Assembly: GCA_021807585.1 (NCBI GenBank)
Contig: JAKBCQ010000247.1
Coordinates: forward strand, 1-5,449
From: Planctomycetota bacterium
Lineage (GTDB): Bacteria; Planctomycetota; Planctomycetia; Isosphaerales; Isosphaeraceae
Length of the DNA stretch: 5,449 bases
Direction of reading: 5' to 3'
The first letter of the stretch is position 1; every line of letters starts with the position of its first letter. This document shows, piece after piece, positions 1 to 5,449 of this stretch. The notes beneath the pieces were generated by a model that worked only from the letters and a program-made list of their open reading frames with translations, had not been told where the DNA came from and ran no database searches. Made by a program: the position numbers and the translations under genes.

Positions 1-2263
1 CGAAGACCGTGCCCGGCACGGCGGCCGCGGCGGCCGCGGCGAGCTTCGCGTACAATTGACCGATCCGACGTGATCGCCACGTCTCCCATGGGTCGCGACC
101 GCCTCCCAGACAGAACGCCGACCGCTTGGCGAATCGATCCGCGGCGAGCGAAATCGGCGGCGGAGCTCCCGCGTCGACCGCGGATTGATCCAACGCTTCA
201 TCAAAAAAATGTTTATATGTTTCGTCATCGATACTAACTCCCGCGTCTCCCGGCAAAGTCCCCTCGGTTCCCAGCCGCACCAGAATTCCGCCGAACCCTT
301 TTCGACCGCGGCGCGACGCGACGAATTCGCCGACGGTGCGAATCATCTCCTTCTCAACGACCTCGCTCAGCGGCCGGCGCGCGTTCGGGAAAACCTCGCC
401 CGCACGGTCGAGCCGAGCCGCCGAATCGCGCTTCGCCTCGGCCGAATCGACCGCCGCGGGCGCCGACGTTAAATGATCAAAATTCATTTCGATCCAATAG
501 GTAATTTTGCGACGATCCAAAATCCGGGTCGCCACCGCGATGCGATCGGGCCGAAGAGCGTCTTCGTCGAAGCCGCGGTCGAGCGCGGTTCGATCGCCGC
601 GTCGCGCCCCGGGGCGCGGCAACACGACGAGCGAAGCCCCGCACAACCCCGCGTAATCGGCGAGCCGGTTCGCGGTCGTAACGACGTCTTCAAGTCCCCC
701 CTCGACGCACCCGCCGAATCGGTCCCAATCGCGGCGATCCGAGAGCCGAAGTCCCAGTGCGCGCTCGGCCGAACCGTCGGCGACCCGCGAAACCGACGCC
801 AAGGGGGGATCGTCGATCTCTTCGAGTTCGACAGCGCCCAGCCGCACGAAGCTCGCTCCGCGATTCATCACGACGAGAATCGGCTCGGCGATCTCGGGCC
901 AGATGAACCACGCAAAGCCGGTCGACGCGACGACCCCTTCGGCGCCCTCGGGCCGCGCCGACGCCGAAGCCTCGAGAATCACCCGGCCGCGATCGCCTGG
1001 AGTCGGCGGAGATAACAGCAAAACCCCCAGCGAATCGGCTCGCCCCTCCTTGATCGTCAGCTTCAACCGATGAAGCTTTCCAGGCTGTTTCACTTTAAGA
1101 GCATAAGCAACCCAGCCGCATTCGGATCCTTGAGATTCATCGATTCGTCCGGGGTCGCCGCCTCGTCCCCAAATGCCGCGTAATCGCTCGTGGCGGCGCT
1201 CGTTCGCGAAAACCCCCTCGGGGATCTCCCACGTCAGACCTTCGTCGTCGGCGGCGACGGTCTTGCCGGTAATCGACGCTCGTCGCAGCTTGCCGCGAGC
1301 GGCGCTCGCGTCAAAAAAATCGACGATTTCTCCCGCGATCGGCGCGGCGGGATCGACCGCGGCGGCGCGCGATTCGGGTTCGTGCGGGTCGACGACGGCG
1401 AGCGTCACGCGTCGACCGACCGTCCGCGTGACGACCCCGCCGCGCCACCAACGCATCAGCCTGCCGAGTCGTTTCACCCCCTCCTGTTCACCGACGGGAG
1501 CGTCCCATGAAAGGATCATGTCAAGTCGATACGTCCCTTCGAGCGCCGGCGCGGGGATCTCGAATTCTCGGCTCGGCTGCGAACCGGCGACGTTGTTCGT
1601 CGCGATCATCCCGCGACGTTCGTCGCGCCAAACGGCCTCGCCGCCGCGAATCGGCTTCAGTTCCAGGCTCAGCCGCGCCGGGACTTCGAGAGCGAGCGTC
1701 GAAAAGAGATTGATTCCGACCTGAATTCGCGTGATCGAGCGCGGTTCGACGATCCCCGATTCGCCCACGCCCCCTTCGACGCGAAGATTGACGGCATCCC
1801 ATTCGGGGCGCGAAACCGTCACCTGAAGGGGCTCTCCCAGTTCCGAACGTCGCGGCGCGTCGAGAATCGCCAAAAGTGGAATCGGGATCGATCGACCACC
1901 CCCTCGCACGATCACGATGGAAGTCATCGGCGCTTCGATTCGGGCCCGGATCCGTCCTTTGCGAGCCGATCCGAGCGGGCGAATTCGCGCCGGGGGTGTC
2001 GCATTTCGCGGGGAAATCGCGCTGATATTGTCGTCGTCTGCAACGGGAATCACATCGACGATCGTCCCCGCTGAGAGTTCGATTTCGGCGCCCGTCCATT
2101 TGGGATCGTCTTCGACGGCGAAGAGCCAGTCGACATCGAGCGTGAGCGCGACATGCCGGTCGTTCCAGTCCACCCCTTCGGGATCGCGTGCGGCGCGAGC
2201 GCAAAGCCCCCAAAGAACGATGAGCGCGAGCACACCCCACGCCCTTCGATTAGCCTGTGACAT
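1..2263 (-). CDS. Secreted protein with GH10-like (glycosyl hydrolase-like) C-terminal region, partial
   Basis: The frame opens at ATG 2263-2261 and stays open for 754 codons to the window edge, so the C-terminus is missing. Residues 1-24 look like a Sec signal peptide: Arg6-Arg7, a hydrophobic stretch around VLALIVLWGL, then a likely cleavage after ARA (24). Residues 25 to about 520 are beta-rich with no motif I recognise. From about 530 the pattern changes: RLADYAGLCGASLVVLP (533-549), YWIEMNF (589-595), GGILVRLG (658-665) followed by GTLPG, and WETWRSRRIGQLY (726-738). This order of predicted barrel strands, an LPG loop and a WxxWR helix resembles the large GH10-like secreted proteins of planctomycetes. 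If so, it would act on polysaccharide outside the cytoplasm. The catalytic acids cannot be assigned, so enzymatic activity is unproven. GC-ending codons and natural amino-acid composition support this frame over the Arg-rich alternatives. The ribosome binding site is weak (CGGAAG just upstream). Coding is certain; the family is moderately likely. Confidence 0.85.
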   Translation of the reverse strand, partial: MSQANRRAWGVLALIVLWGLCARAARDPEGVDWNDRHVALTLDVDWLFAVEDDPKWTGAEIELSAGTIVDVIPVADDDNISAISPRNATPPARIRPLGSARKGRIRARIEAPMTSIVIVRGGGRSIPIPLLAILDAPRRSELGEPLQVTVSRPEWDAVNLRVEGGVGESGIVEPRSITRIQVGINLFSTLALEVPARLSLELKPIRGGEAVWRDERRGMIATNNVAGSQPSREFEIPAPALEGTYRLDMILSWDAPVGEQEGVKRLGRLMRWWRGGVVTRTVGRRVTLAVVDPHEPESRAAAVDPAAPIAGEIVDFFDASAARGKLRRASITGKTVAADDEGLTWEIPEGVFANERRHERLRGIWGRGGDPGRIDESQGSECGWVAYALKVKQPGKLHRLKLTIKEGRADSLGVLLLSPPTPGDRGRVILEASASARPEGAEGVVASTGFAWFIWPEIAEPILVVMNRGASFVRLGAVELEEIDDPPLASVSRVADGSAERALGLRLSDRRDWDRFGGCVEGGLEDVVTTANRLADYAGLCGASLVVLPRPGARRGDRTALDRGFDEDALRPDRIAVATRILDRRKITYWIEMNFDHLTSAPAAVDSAEAKRDSAARLDRAGEVFPNARRPLSEVVEKEMIRTVGEFVASRRGRKGFGGILVRLGTEGTLPGDAGVSIDDETYKHFFDEALDQSAVDAGAPPPISLAADRFAKRSAFCLGGGRDPWETWRSRRIGQLYAKLAAAAAAAVPGTVF

Positions 2264-2469
2264 GCGCTTCCGCCCGGTCCAAATCCGCCGAATTCGCGTC
2301 AAAATGATTCAATCCCCATCCCTCGGCCGCCGATACAATCCGAACCAATATTGGCCCGAATCGGTTCCAGGCTGTTGCATCCTTGAGGAAAAATCGACAA
2401 AATCGTTTCACGAGTTCGGCGAAGCTTGCTGCTTTTATGAAGGATTCAGTCGCGGCCTCGGCATGGATC

Positions 2470-2497
2470 TTGCAACTCATACTTTTCGCGCTAAAAC
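2470..2497 (+). promoter_or_regulatory. Weak candidate promoter for the YiiX-like hydrolase gene
   Basis: TTGCAA (2470-2475) is followed after 16 bases by TAAAAC (2492-2497); each box matches four of six consensus sigma70 bases. Transcription would start near 2504, leaving a leader of about 70 bases that includes the hairpin at 2552-2567. This is the best plus-strand pair I found in the gap, but pairs of this quality arise by chance. Confidence 0.25.
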
Positions 2498-2551
2498 GGA
2501 TTGAAACACGGTTTCCCCCCACGGATTGACGCCAAGTTCAGCCGATAAAAG

Positions 2552-2567
2552 TCCCAGAACCCTGGGA
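2552..2567 (+). promoter_or_regulatory. Hairpin overlapping the hydrolase ribosome binding site
   Basis: TCCCAG (2552-2557) and CTGGGA (2562-2567) are perfect inverted repeats around the loop AACC. The right arm contains most of the Shine-Dalgarno sequence GGGAG (2564-2568), which sits 7 bases before the ATG at 2576. If the hairpin forms in the mRNA it would hide the ribosome binding site, so translation could depend on its opening. The repeat is seen directly; the regulatory role is inferred. Confidence 0.45.
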
Positions 2568-2575
2568 GAGATAAA

Positions 2576-3430
2576 ATGCTTTGGACCATCGTTTTGCTGC
2601 TTTTGATCAATAAACACGACGCGCTCGAACCGACCGATTATTTGGTTCCCGCGGGCTGGAAAGGGAATCCGTGGGGTCCCGAGGCCGCCGCGGCGCGTGA
2701 ATCGGGGAAGCTTCCCCGAATTGAGATGACGCCTGGAATGAAGCGGTGGGACACGTGGGGACGGAATCACCTGAAAGACGGCGACATCGTCTTTCGGCGC
2801 GGCAAGGCGCGGATTCTGGCGGGCTATTTCCCGATGAGCCGGTTCATCGCGAACGCGAGCGACAGCCCTTTTTCTCATACGGCGATCGTCGCGTTCGAGA
2901 AGGGGGAACCCGTCGTTTACGATACGACGAGCGGGGGAGTGCGGAGGCAACCGTTCGCGGTATGGGTGCTCGATAACGCGGGTCCGTTCGGGGTCAAACG
3001 GCTGAAGTCGAAGTACGCCAAAAAGACCGACGCGGTGTTGGCGTATTGCCGGAGCGTGTTCGAAACCCAGCCGCCGTTTGATTACGATCTCGCGGCGGGC
3101 GATTCGAGCCTGTATTGCGTGGAAATGACTGAAATGGCGTTCCGCTCGGCGGGGATCAAGCTGTCGGAGCCGATCCGGCTGGGGGATATGGATCGCGCCG
3201 CGGAGTTTCCGATCTGCATGTATTGCTTTGCGACATTTTCTCATTTAAAGCTCGAACAATCGGCGTTCTTCCCTGGGAACGATCGAACGGGGATCTGGTC
3301 GAGCCCGAATCTGGAGACGGTTTGCCCGCCGACGGGTCCGGTGGGCTCGCCCGATCGCACGACGCTTGTCGATCCTCCCGCCGATTCGGCCGAAGTCGCC
3401 GATCAAGGACGAGTGAAGCCGAATAGCTGA
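2576..3430 (+). CDS. YiiX-type permuted NlpC/P60 (papain-like) cysteine hydrolase
   Basis: This 284-residue protein has the order expected of the YiiX/YebB (DUF830) permuted papain-like family: LKDGDIVFR (66-74), then FSHTAIV (99-105) with the likely catalytic His101, then DSSLYCVEM (176-184) with the likely nucleophile Cys181 and Glu183. In this permuted fold the His precedes the Cys, as seen here. VVYDTTSGGV (113-122) and FDYDL (168-172) also fit. Family members hydrolyse amide or ester bonds in peptidoglycan-like or lipid substrates; the substrate here is unknown. The N-terminus has a short hydrophobic run (residues 2-11) without a basic start, a poor signal peptide or anchor. About 35 C-terminal residues (from 250) are Pro/Asp-rich and probably disordered. 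The ATG has GGGAG 7 bases upstream. It is divergent from the large secreted-protein gene and separated from the next gene by a hairpin and promoter, so it is probably transcribed alone. Confidence 0.88.
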   Translation: MLWTIVLLLLINKHDALEPTDYLVPAGWKGNPWGPEAAAARESGKLPRIEMTPGMKRWDTWGRNHLKDGDIVFRRGKARILAGYFPMSRFIANASDSPFSHTAIVAFEKGEPVVYDTTSGGVRRQPFAVWVLDNAGPFGVKRLKSKYAKKTDAVLAYCRSVFETQPPFDYDLAAGDSSLYCVEMTEMAFRSAGIKLSEPIRLGDMDRAAEFPICMYCFATFSHLKLEQSAFFPGNDRTGIWSSPNLETVCPPTGPVGSPDRTTLVDPPADSAEVADQGRVKPNS

Positions 3431-3433
3431 TTG

Positions 3434-3449
3434 GTTGATCGGTATCAAC
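3434..3449 (+). promoter_or_regulatory. Short hairpin after the hydrolase gene
   Basis: GTTGAT (3434-3439) and ATCAAC (3444-3449) are perfect inverted repeats with loop CGGT, starting 3 bases after the TGA stop. No T-run follows, so it is not a standard intrinsic terminator. It could stabilise the mRNA 3' end, contribute to termination, or be an operator upstream of the promoter at 3461-3489. Confidence 0.35.
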
Positions 3450-3460
3450 GCGATTCTCGC

Positions 3461-3489
3461 TTGGATGAATCGACCTTACTCGCTATAAT
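3461..3489 (+). promoter_or_regulatory. Sigma70-like promoter of the lipoprotein gene
   Basis: TTGGAT (3461-3466) lies 17 bases before a perfect TATAAT (3484-3489). The -35 box matches only its first three consensus bases. The surrounding gap is otherwise GC-rich, so the perfect -10 box stands out. Transcription would begin near 3496, giving a leader of about 23 bases ending in a strong Shine-Dalgarno sequence. It probably drives both the lipoprotein and the glycosyltransferase genes. Confidence 0.6.
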
Positions 3490-3505
3490 AACAGCGACTT
3501 GGAGT

Positions 3506-3512
3506 GAGGAGG
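3506..3512 (+). promoter_or_regulatory. Strong ribosome binding site that fixes the start at 3519
   Basis: GAGGAGG (3506-3512) lies 6 bases before ATG 3519, close to ideal. A GTG at 3504 is in the same frame, but it overlaps this site and has no good site of its own, so 3519 is the better start. Confidence 0.75.
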
Positions 3513-3518
3513 TCGACG

Positions 3519-4013
3519 ATGTATGGCGGCTGGATCATCGCGATCGGCGTGGCGATCGGCGGTTGCGACGGCGGGTCGGGCTTGAACAAGGCCGCCGCGG
3601 AGTCGGCGGCCGCCGCGCCCCGGGTCGTCTCGCTTCAGGGCGAGGCGATCGAGCTCTCCAAGGCGCTCGCCGCGCTCGGGCTTCCCTCGGACGACGATCA
3701 GACGAAAAATCAGATCGTTCTCCGTACAAACGACGGCGCTTTGATCCCGCTTTTGAAGGATGAGGCGAGCCGGGCGTTGTTCCTCGACGAACGGTTGCGT
3801 GAGCGACCGATCTTGATTCATGCGCGCAAACGCGACAAGATCGCCTACCTTCAGGTTCTGACGGTACAGGTTAAGATTGAAGAGGCTTATCGCGAGCCGC
3901 AGTATTATTGCGAGGTATGTACGATCACCGTTCGTTATCCACAAGTATGTCCATGTTGTCAGGGACCGATGATTTTGAAATACAAGCCCGAACCCGGCGA
4001 TCCTTCGCGGTGA
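3519..4013 (+). CDS. Small lipoprotein with C-terminal zinc ribbon, function unknown
   Basis: From ATG 3519 this encodes 164 residues. The start MYGGWIIAIGVAIGGC resembles a lipoprotein signal, with lipobox IGGC and lipidated Cys16; the n-region lacks a basic residue. An Ala/Ser-rich linker (24-34) leads to a small domain (about 35-120) with predicted strands, including NDGALIPLLKDEASRALFLDERL (71-93, read in two parts) and then RPILIHAR. The C-terminus has CEVC (131-134) and CPCC (144-147), two Cys pairs 10 residues apart that form a rubredoxin-like zinc ribbon, followed by GPM. I recall similar small proteins with a middle domain and a CxxC...CECCGxPM ending in planctomycetes, where they are uncharacterised. 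It has its own promoter and precedes the glycosyltransferase by 59 bases, so it may be exported to the membrane and act in the same envelope process; this is inference. The codons over the zinc ribbon are more AT-rich than the rest. Confidence 0.85.
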   Translation: MYGGWIIAIGVAIGGCDGGSGLNKAAAESAAAAPRVVSLQGEAIELSKALAALGLPSDDDQTKNQIVLRTNDGALIPLLKDEASRALFLDERLRERPILIHARKRDKIAYLQVLTVQVKIEEAYREPQYYCEVCTITVRYPQVCPCCQGPMILKYKPEPGDPSR

Positions 4014-4039
4014 GCGTAAGGATTTCGGCCTGATCGTGG

Positions 4040-4057
4040 CGGCGGACCGATCCGCCG
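4040..4057 (+). promoter_or_regulatory. Hairpin next to the glycosyltransferase ribosome binding site
   Basis: CGGCGGA (4040-4046) and TCCGCCG (4051-4057) form a perfect 7-base stem with loop CCGA. The right arm runs into GAGGA (4057-4061), the only plausible Shine-Dalgarno sequence for ATG 4073, which is rather far upstream (11 bases). All stem pairs but one are G-C, so it should be stable in mRNA. It could tune translation of the downstream gene relative to the lipoprotein. There is no T-run, so it is not a terminator. Confidence 0.45.
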
Positions 4058-4072
4058 AGGACGATTTCCGTC

Positions 4073-5278
4073 ATGCTTGATCGCAACATCGTGCTCGGGA
4101 CGGTCGCGCTCGTCGCGGTGGCGACGACGCTCCTTTCGCTCGTTTCGATACTTTGGACGCTGCGCAAACGGCGGCACTCGGCCGAGGCCTGGAATTTCAC
4201 CCCCCCGGTCACGATTCTCAAGCCGCTCAAAGGGTGCGACGAGGGGCTTGAAGAGAATCTCGCGGGATTCTTCACGCTCGATTATCCCTCGTATCAACTC
4301 ATCTTCGGCGTCGCCGACCGCGACGACCCGGCGATCGCCGTCGTCGAACGGTTGATCGAACGCTTTCCCGACCGCGACGCGCGGCTTGTCGTCGGCAATC
4401 CCGTCTTCGGCCTCAACCCCAAGGTCGAAAACCTGGCGGCGATGGACCGCTATCGCAAGCACGATTATTTATTAATTAGTGATTCGAACGTACGTGTCCG
4501 CCCCACATATTTGCGCGAAACAATCGTTTATCTCAGCGATCCCTCGGTGGGACTGGTGTCGAATTTATTCGTCGGCGTCGGTGAGAATCAACTGGGGGCG
4601 ATTCTCGAGAATTTGCAGTTGAACGGATTTATCTCGGGGGGGATGGCTTTGGCGTCGACGCTCGGGATCACGTGCGTCGTGGGCAAATCGATGTTGATGC
4701 CGGCGCGGGCTTTGGCGGCGATCGGCGGGTTCGCGTCGGTGCGTAATCTGCTGGCCGAGGATCAGGCGATCGGCATCAAGGTGCGGAAGGCGGGGTACGC
4801 GGTTCGTTTAAGCCGACACGTGATTGAAAACGTGAACAGAGATCGAGGCATTCGTTGGTTCCTCAATCGTCATTCACGGTGGTATAAGATTCGCCGTCGG
4901 ATGGCGGCGCCGGCGTTTCTCGTCGAACCGACGGCCAATCTGACGGCGACGGGGCTCGTCTGGGCGTTCTCGGGAGATTCGGGAATCGCCTGGGGCGGAA
5001 TGGCGTTTCTTTTGGGCCTGGGGATCGCCCGCGACGCGATCCAAACCAAGATCCTCCGGGGCACATTCCCCAAACCGCGGCATCTTCTCTTCAGCCCCGT
5101 CAAAGACCTCGTTCTGCTCGCCGTTTGGCTCGACGCGCTCGTTTCAAACCGGATCGAATGGCGCGGCAATCGCTTCCTCATCGGTCGCTTCACCCGCCTA
5201 AGAAGCAGCCGAGCCACCCGCCGCGTTCGCCGCCGCGTCCGCAAAATTCGTCGCGTTCGCAAACATCATCATGAATGA
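4073..5278 (+). CDS. GT21-family membrane glycosyltransferase (ceramide glucosyltransferase / HpnI-like)
   Basis: This 401-residue protein has the layout of GT21 lipid glycosyltransferases. A membrane segment (7-29) precedes a GT-A domain that opens with PPVTILKPLKG (44-54). ADRDDP (81-86) is the first acidic motif, ISDSN (135-139) with Asp137 the second, and AED (228-230) the third. RHSRW (266-270) matches the (Q/R)xxRW signature. Two or three further hydrophobic segments follow (about 286-316 and 343-357). GT21 enzymes transfer a sugar from a nucleotide donor to a membrane lipid: ceramide in the glucosylceramide synthases, a hopanoid-pathway step in HpnI proteins. Which lipid is used here cannot be told; no hopanoid gene is in view. 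The catalytic face should be cytoplasmic. All key motifs are intact. The odd part is the tail (372-401), with 13 Arg and three terminal His. The gene follows the lipoprotein gene with no visible promoter, suggesting cotranscription. Confidence 0.9.
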   Translation: MLDRNIVLGTVALVAVATTLLSLVSILWTLRKRRHSAEAWNFTPPVTILKPLKGCDEGLEENLAGFFTLDYPSYQLIFGVADRDDPAIAVVERLIERFPDRDARLVVGNPVFGLNPKVENLAAMDRYRKHDYLLISDSNVRVRPTYLRETIVYLSDPSVGLVSNLFVGVGENQLGAILENLQLNGFISGGMALASTLGITCVVGKSMLMPARALAAIGGFASVRNLLAEDQAIGIKVRKAGYAVRLSRHVIENVNRDRGIRWFLNRHSRWYKIRRRMAAPAFLVEPTANLTATGLVWAFSGDSGIAWGGMAFLLGLGIARDAIQTKILRGTFPKPRHLLFSPVKDLVLLAVWLDALVSNRIEWRGNRFLIGRFTRLRSSRATRRVRRRVRKIRRVRKHHHE

Positions 5279-5329
5279 TGAATTGTATCGAACTTAAATA
5301 CTAACAGATCTTGACGTGTGTCCGACGAC

Positions 5330-5347
5330 GATCGCTCGCGGGCGATC
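5330..5347 (+). repeat. Inverted repeat downstream of the glycosyltransferase
   Basis: GATCGC (5330-5335) and GCGATC (5342-5347) pair perfectly around a 6-base loop, 52 bases after the stop codon. It might be part of a Rho-independent-like 3' end, but no T-run follows. GATCG-type words are common throughout this window, so it could be chance. Confidence 0.3.
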
Positions 5348-5359
5348 CGCTCTCGCATG

Positions 5360-5430
5360 AAAATCGTTGGAATCGCTCGTACGATTCGACTTCCGAGCCG
5401 AGCCGAGCGGAAAATCGCGGGAATCGGTCG
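5360..5430 (+). repeat. Imperfect direct repeat, two 20-base copies
   Basis: The copies at 5360-5379 and 5411-5430 agree at 17 of 20 positions, with AAAATCG and GGAATCG conserved at the same spacing. Their offset is 51 bases, a multiple of three. They could be part of a coding repeat continuing beyond the window, binding sites, or chance similarity in TCG-rich DNA. Confidence 0.4.
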
Positions 5431-5449
5431 CTCGAACGCTTCGAAAAAC

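Larger units (their letters stand above)
2264..2575. other. Divergent intergenic region
   Basis: This 312-base gap separates the minus-strand secreted-protein gene from the plus-strand hydrolase gene, so it should carry promoters for both. Its GC content is visibly lower than in the flanking genes. I see a weak plus-strand promoter candidate (2470-2497) and a hairpin over the hydrolase ribosome binding site (2552-2567). I found no good sigma70-like pair for the minus-strand gene. A 90-codon minus-strand frame (2522-2250) crosses most of the gap, but it lacks a ribosome binding site and only about half its codons end in G or C. I see no tRNA or other RNA gene. Confidence 0.6.
5279..5449. other. 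Downstream region without a convincing gene
   Basis: These 171 bases contain a 6-base-arm inverted repeat (GATCGC 5330-5335 with GCGATC 5342-5347, no T-run) and a short direct repeat (5360-5379 and 5411-5430). An ATG at 5357 opens a frame of 31 codons to the window edge, but it has no ribosome binding site and encodes a basic, low-information peptide, so I do not call it. I see no intrinsic terminator for the glycosyltransferase gene. Confidence 0.5.

Noticed and set aside
989..996. GCGATCGC octamer, also at 4331-4338, resembling the HIP1 palindrome of cyanobacteria
   Set aside because: The copies fall in coding DNA where GCG, ATC and GATCG-type words are common through codon bias, and the gene content does not suggest a cyanobacterium.
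185..1015. Plus-strand frames opposite the large minus-strand gene
   Set aside because: They are Arg/Pro-rich shadows produced by the TCG/CGA codon bias, without ribosome binding sites or motifs.
1521..2240. A 239-codon minus-strand frame
   Set aside because: It is extremely Arg/Ser-rich and lies out of frame within the 754-codon gene on the same strand, which has natural composition and a signal peptide.
2250..2522. A 90-codon minus-strand frame upstream of, and overlapping by 14 bases, the start of the large secreted-protein gene
   Set aside because: It starts with GTG, has no ribosome binding site, only about half its codons end in G or C (unlike the real genes), and no motif is recognisable. 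It could be a leader peptide or a decayed gene, but the evidence is too thin to call.
2477..3244. A 255-codon minus-strand frame opposite the YiiX-like gene
   Set aside because: The plus-strand frame has clear catalytic motifs, and the opposite frame is rich in Arg, His and Pro, as expected of a mirror of GC-biased codons.
3504..3518. Upstream GTG start for the lipoprotein gene
   Set aside because: It overlaps the Shine-Dalgarno sequence that serves ATG 3519, and it would put extra residues before an already adequate lipoprotein signal.
5264..5280. CATCAT...ATGATG inverted repeat across the glycosyltransferase stop codon, considered as a terminator
   Set aside because: The stem is short and AT-rich, and no T-run follows.
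5357..5449. An open frame from ATG 5357 to the right edge
   Set aside because: No ribosome binding site is visible and the 31 residues have no recognisable character; it may be chance.

Overview
The window is GC-rich (roughly 60% by eye), with strong use of codons ending in C or G and many TCG/CGA triplets. That codon bias gives long open frames on the opposite strand of every real gene. I read it as chromosomal DNA, most likely from a member of the Planctomycetota. The main reasons are a small lipoprotein ending in a CxxC...CPCC zinc ribbon and a large secreted protein with a GH10-like C-terminal region; both resemble protein types I associate with planctomycetes. This assignment is by recall and was not checked by a database search.

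Layout. Positions 1-2263 hold one long minus-strand gene that starts at 2263 and runs off the left edge, so its C-terminus is missing. It encodes a secreted protein with a beta-rich N-terminal half and a probable TIM-barrel-like (family-10-type glycosyl hydrolase) C-terminal part. Positions 2264-2575 are a divergent intergenic region of lower GC. Three plus-strand genes follow: a YiiX-type permuted NlpC/P60 (papain-like) hydrolase (2576-3430), a small lipoprotein with a zinc ribbon (3519-4013), and a GT21 / HpnI-like membrane glycosyltransferase (4073-5278). The remaining 171 bases have no convincing gene.

Regulation. The lipoprotein gene has its own well-formed promoter (perfect TATAAT, 17-base spacer) and a strong Shine-Dalgarno sequence. 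The glycosyltransferase follows 59 bases later without a visible promoter, so the two probably form a two-gene operon. A short perfect inverted repeat of identical geometry (6-base arms, 4-base loop) lies in each of the three gaps before the plus-strand genes. Two of the three overlap or abut the ribosome binding site.

How the genes may work together. All four products look envelope-directed: a secreted carbohydrate-active-like protein, a cell-wall or lipid hydrolase fold, a lipoprotein and a lipid glycosyltransferase. An envelope or glycolipid role for the neighbourhood is reasonable, but it is inference. I see no CRISPR array, mobile element, tRNA, rRNA or recognisable defence system, and no clear new system.
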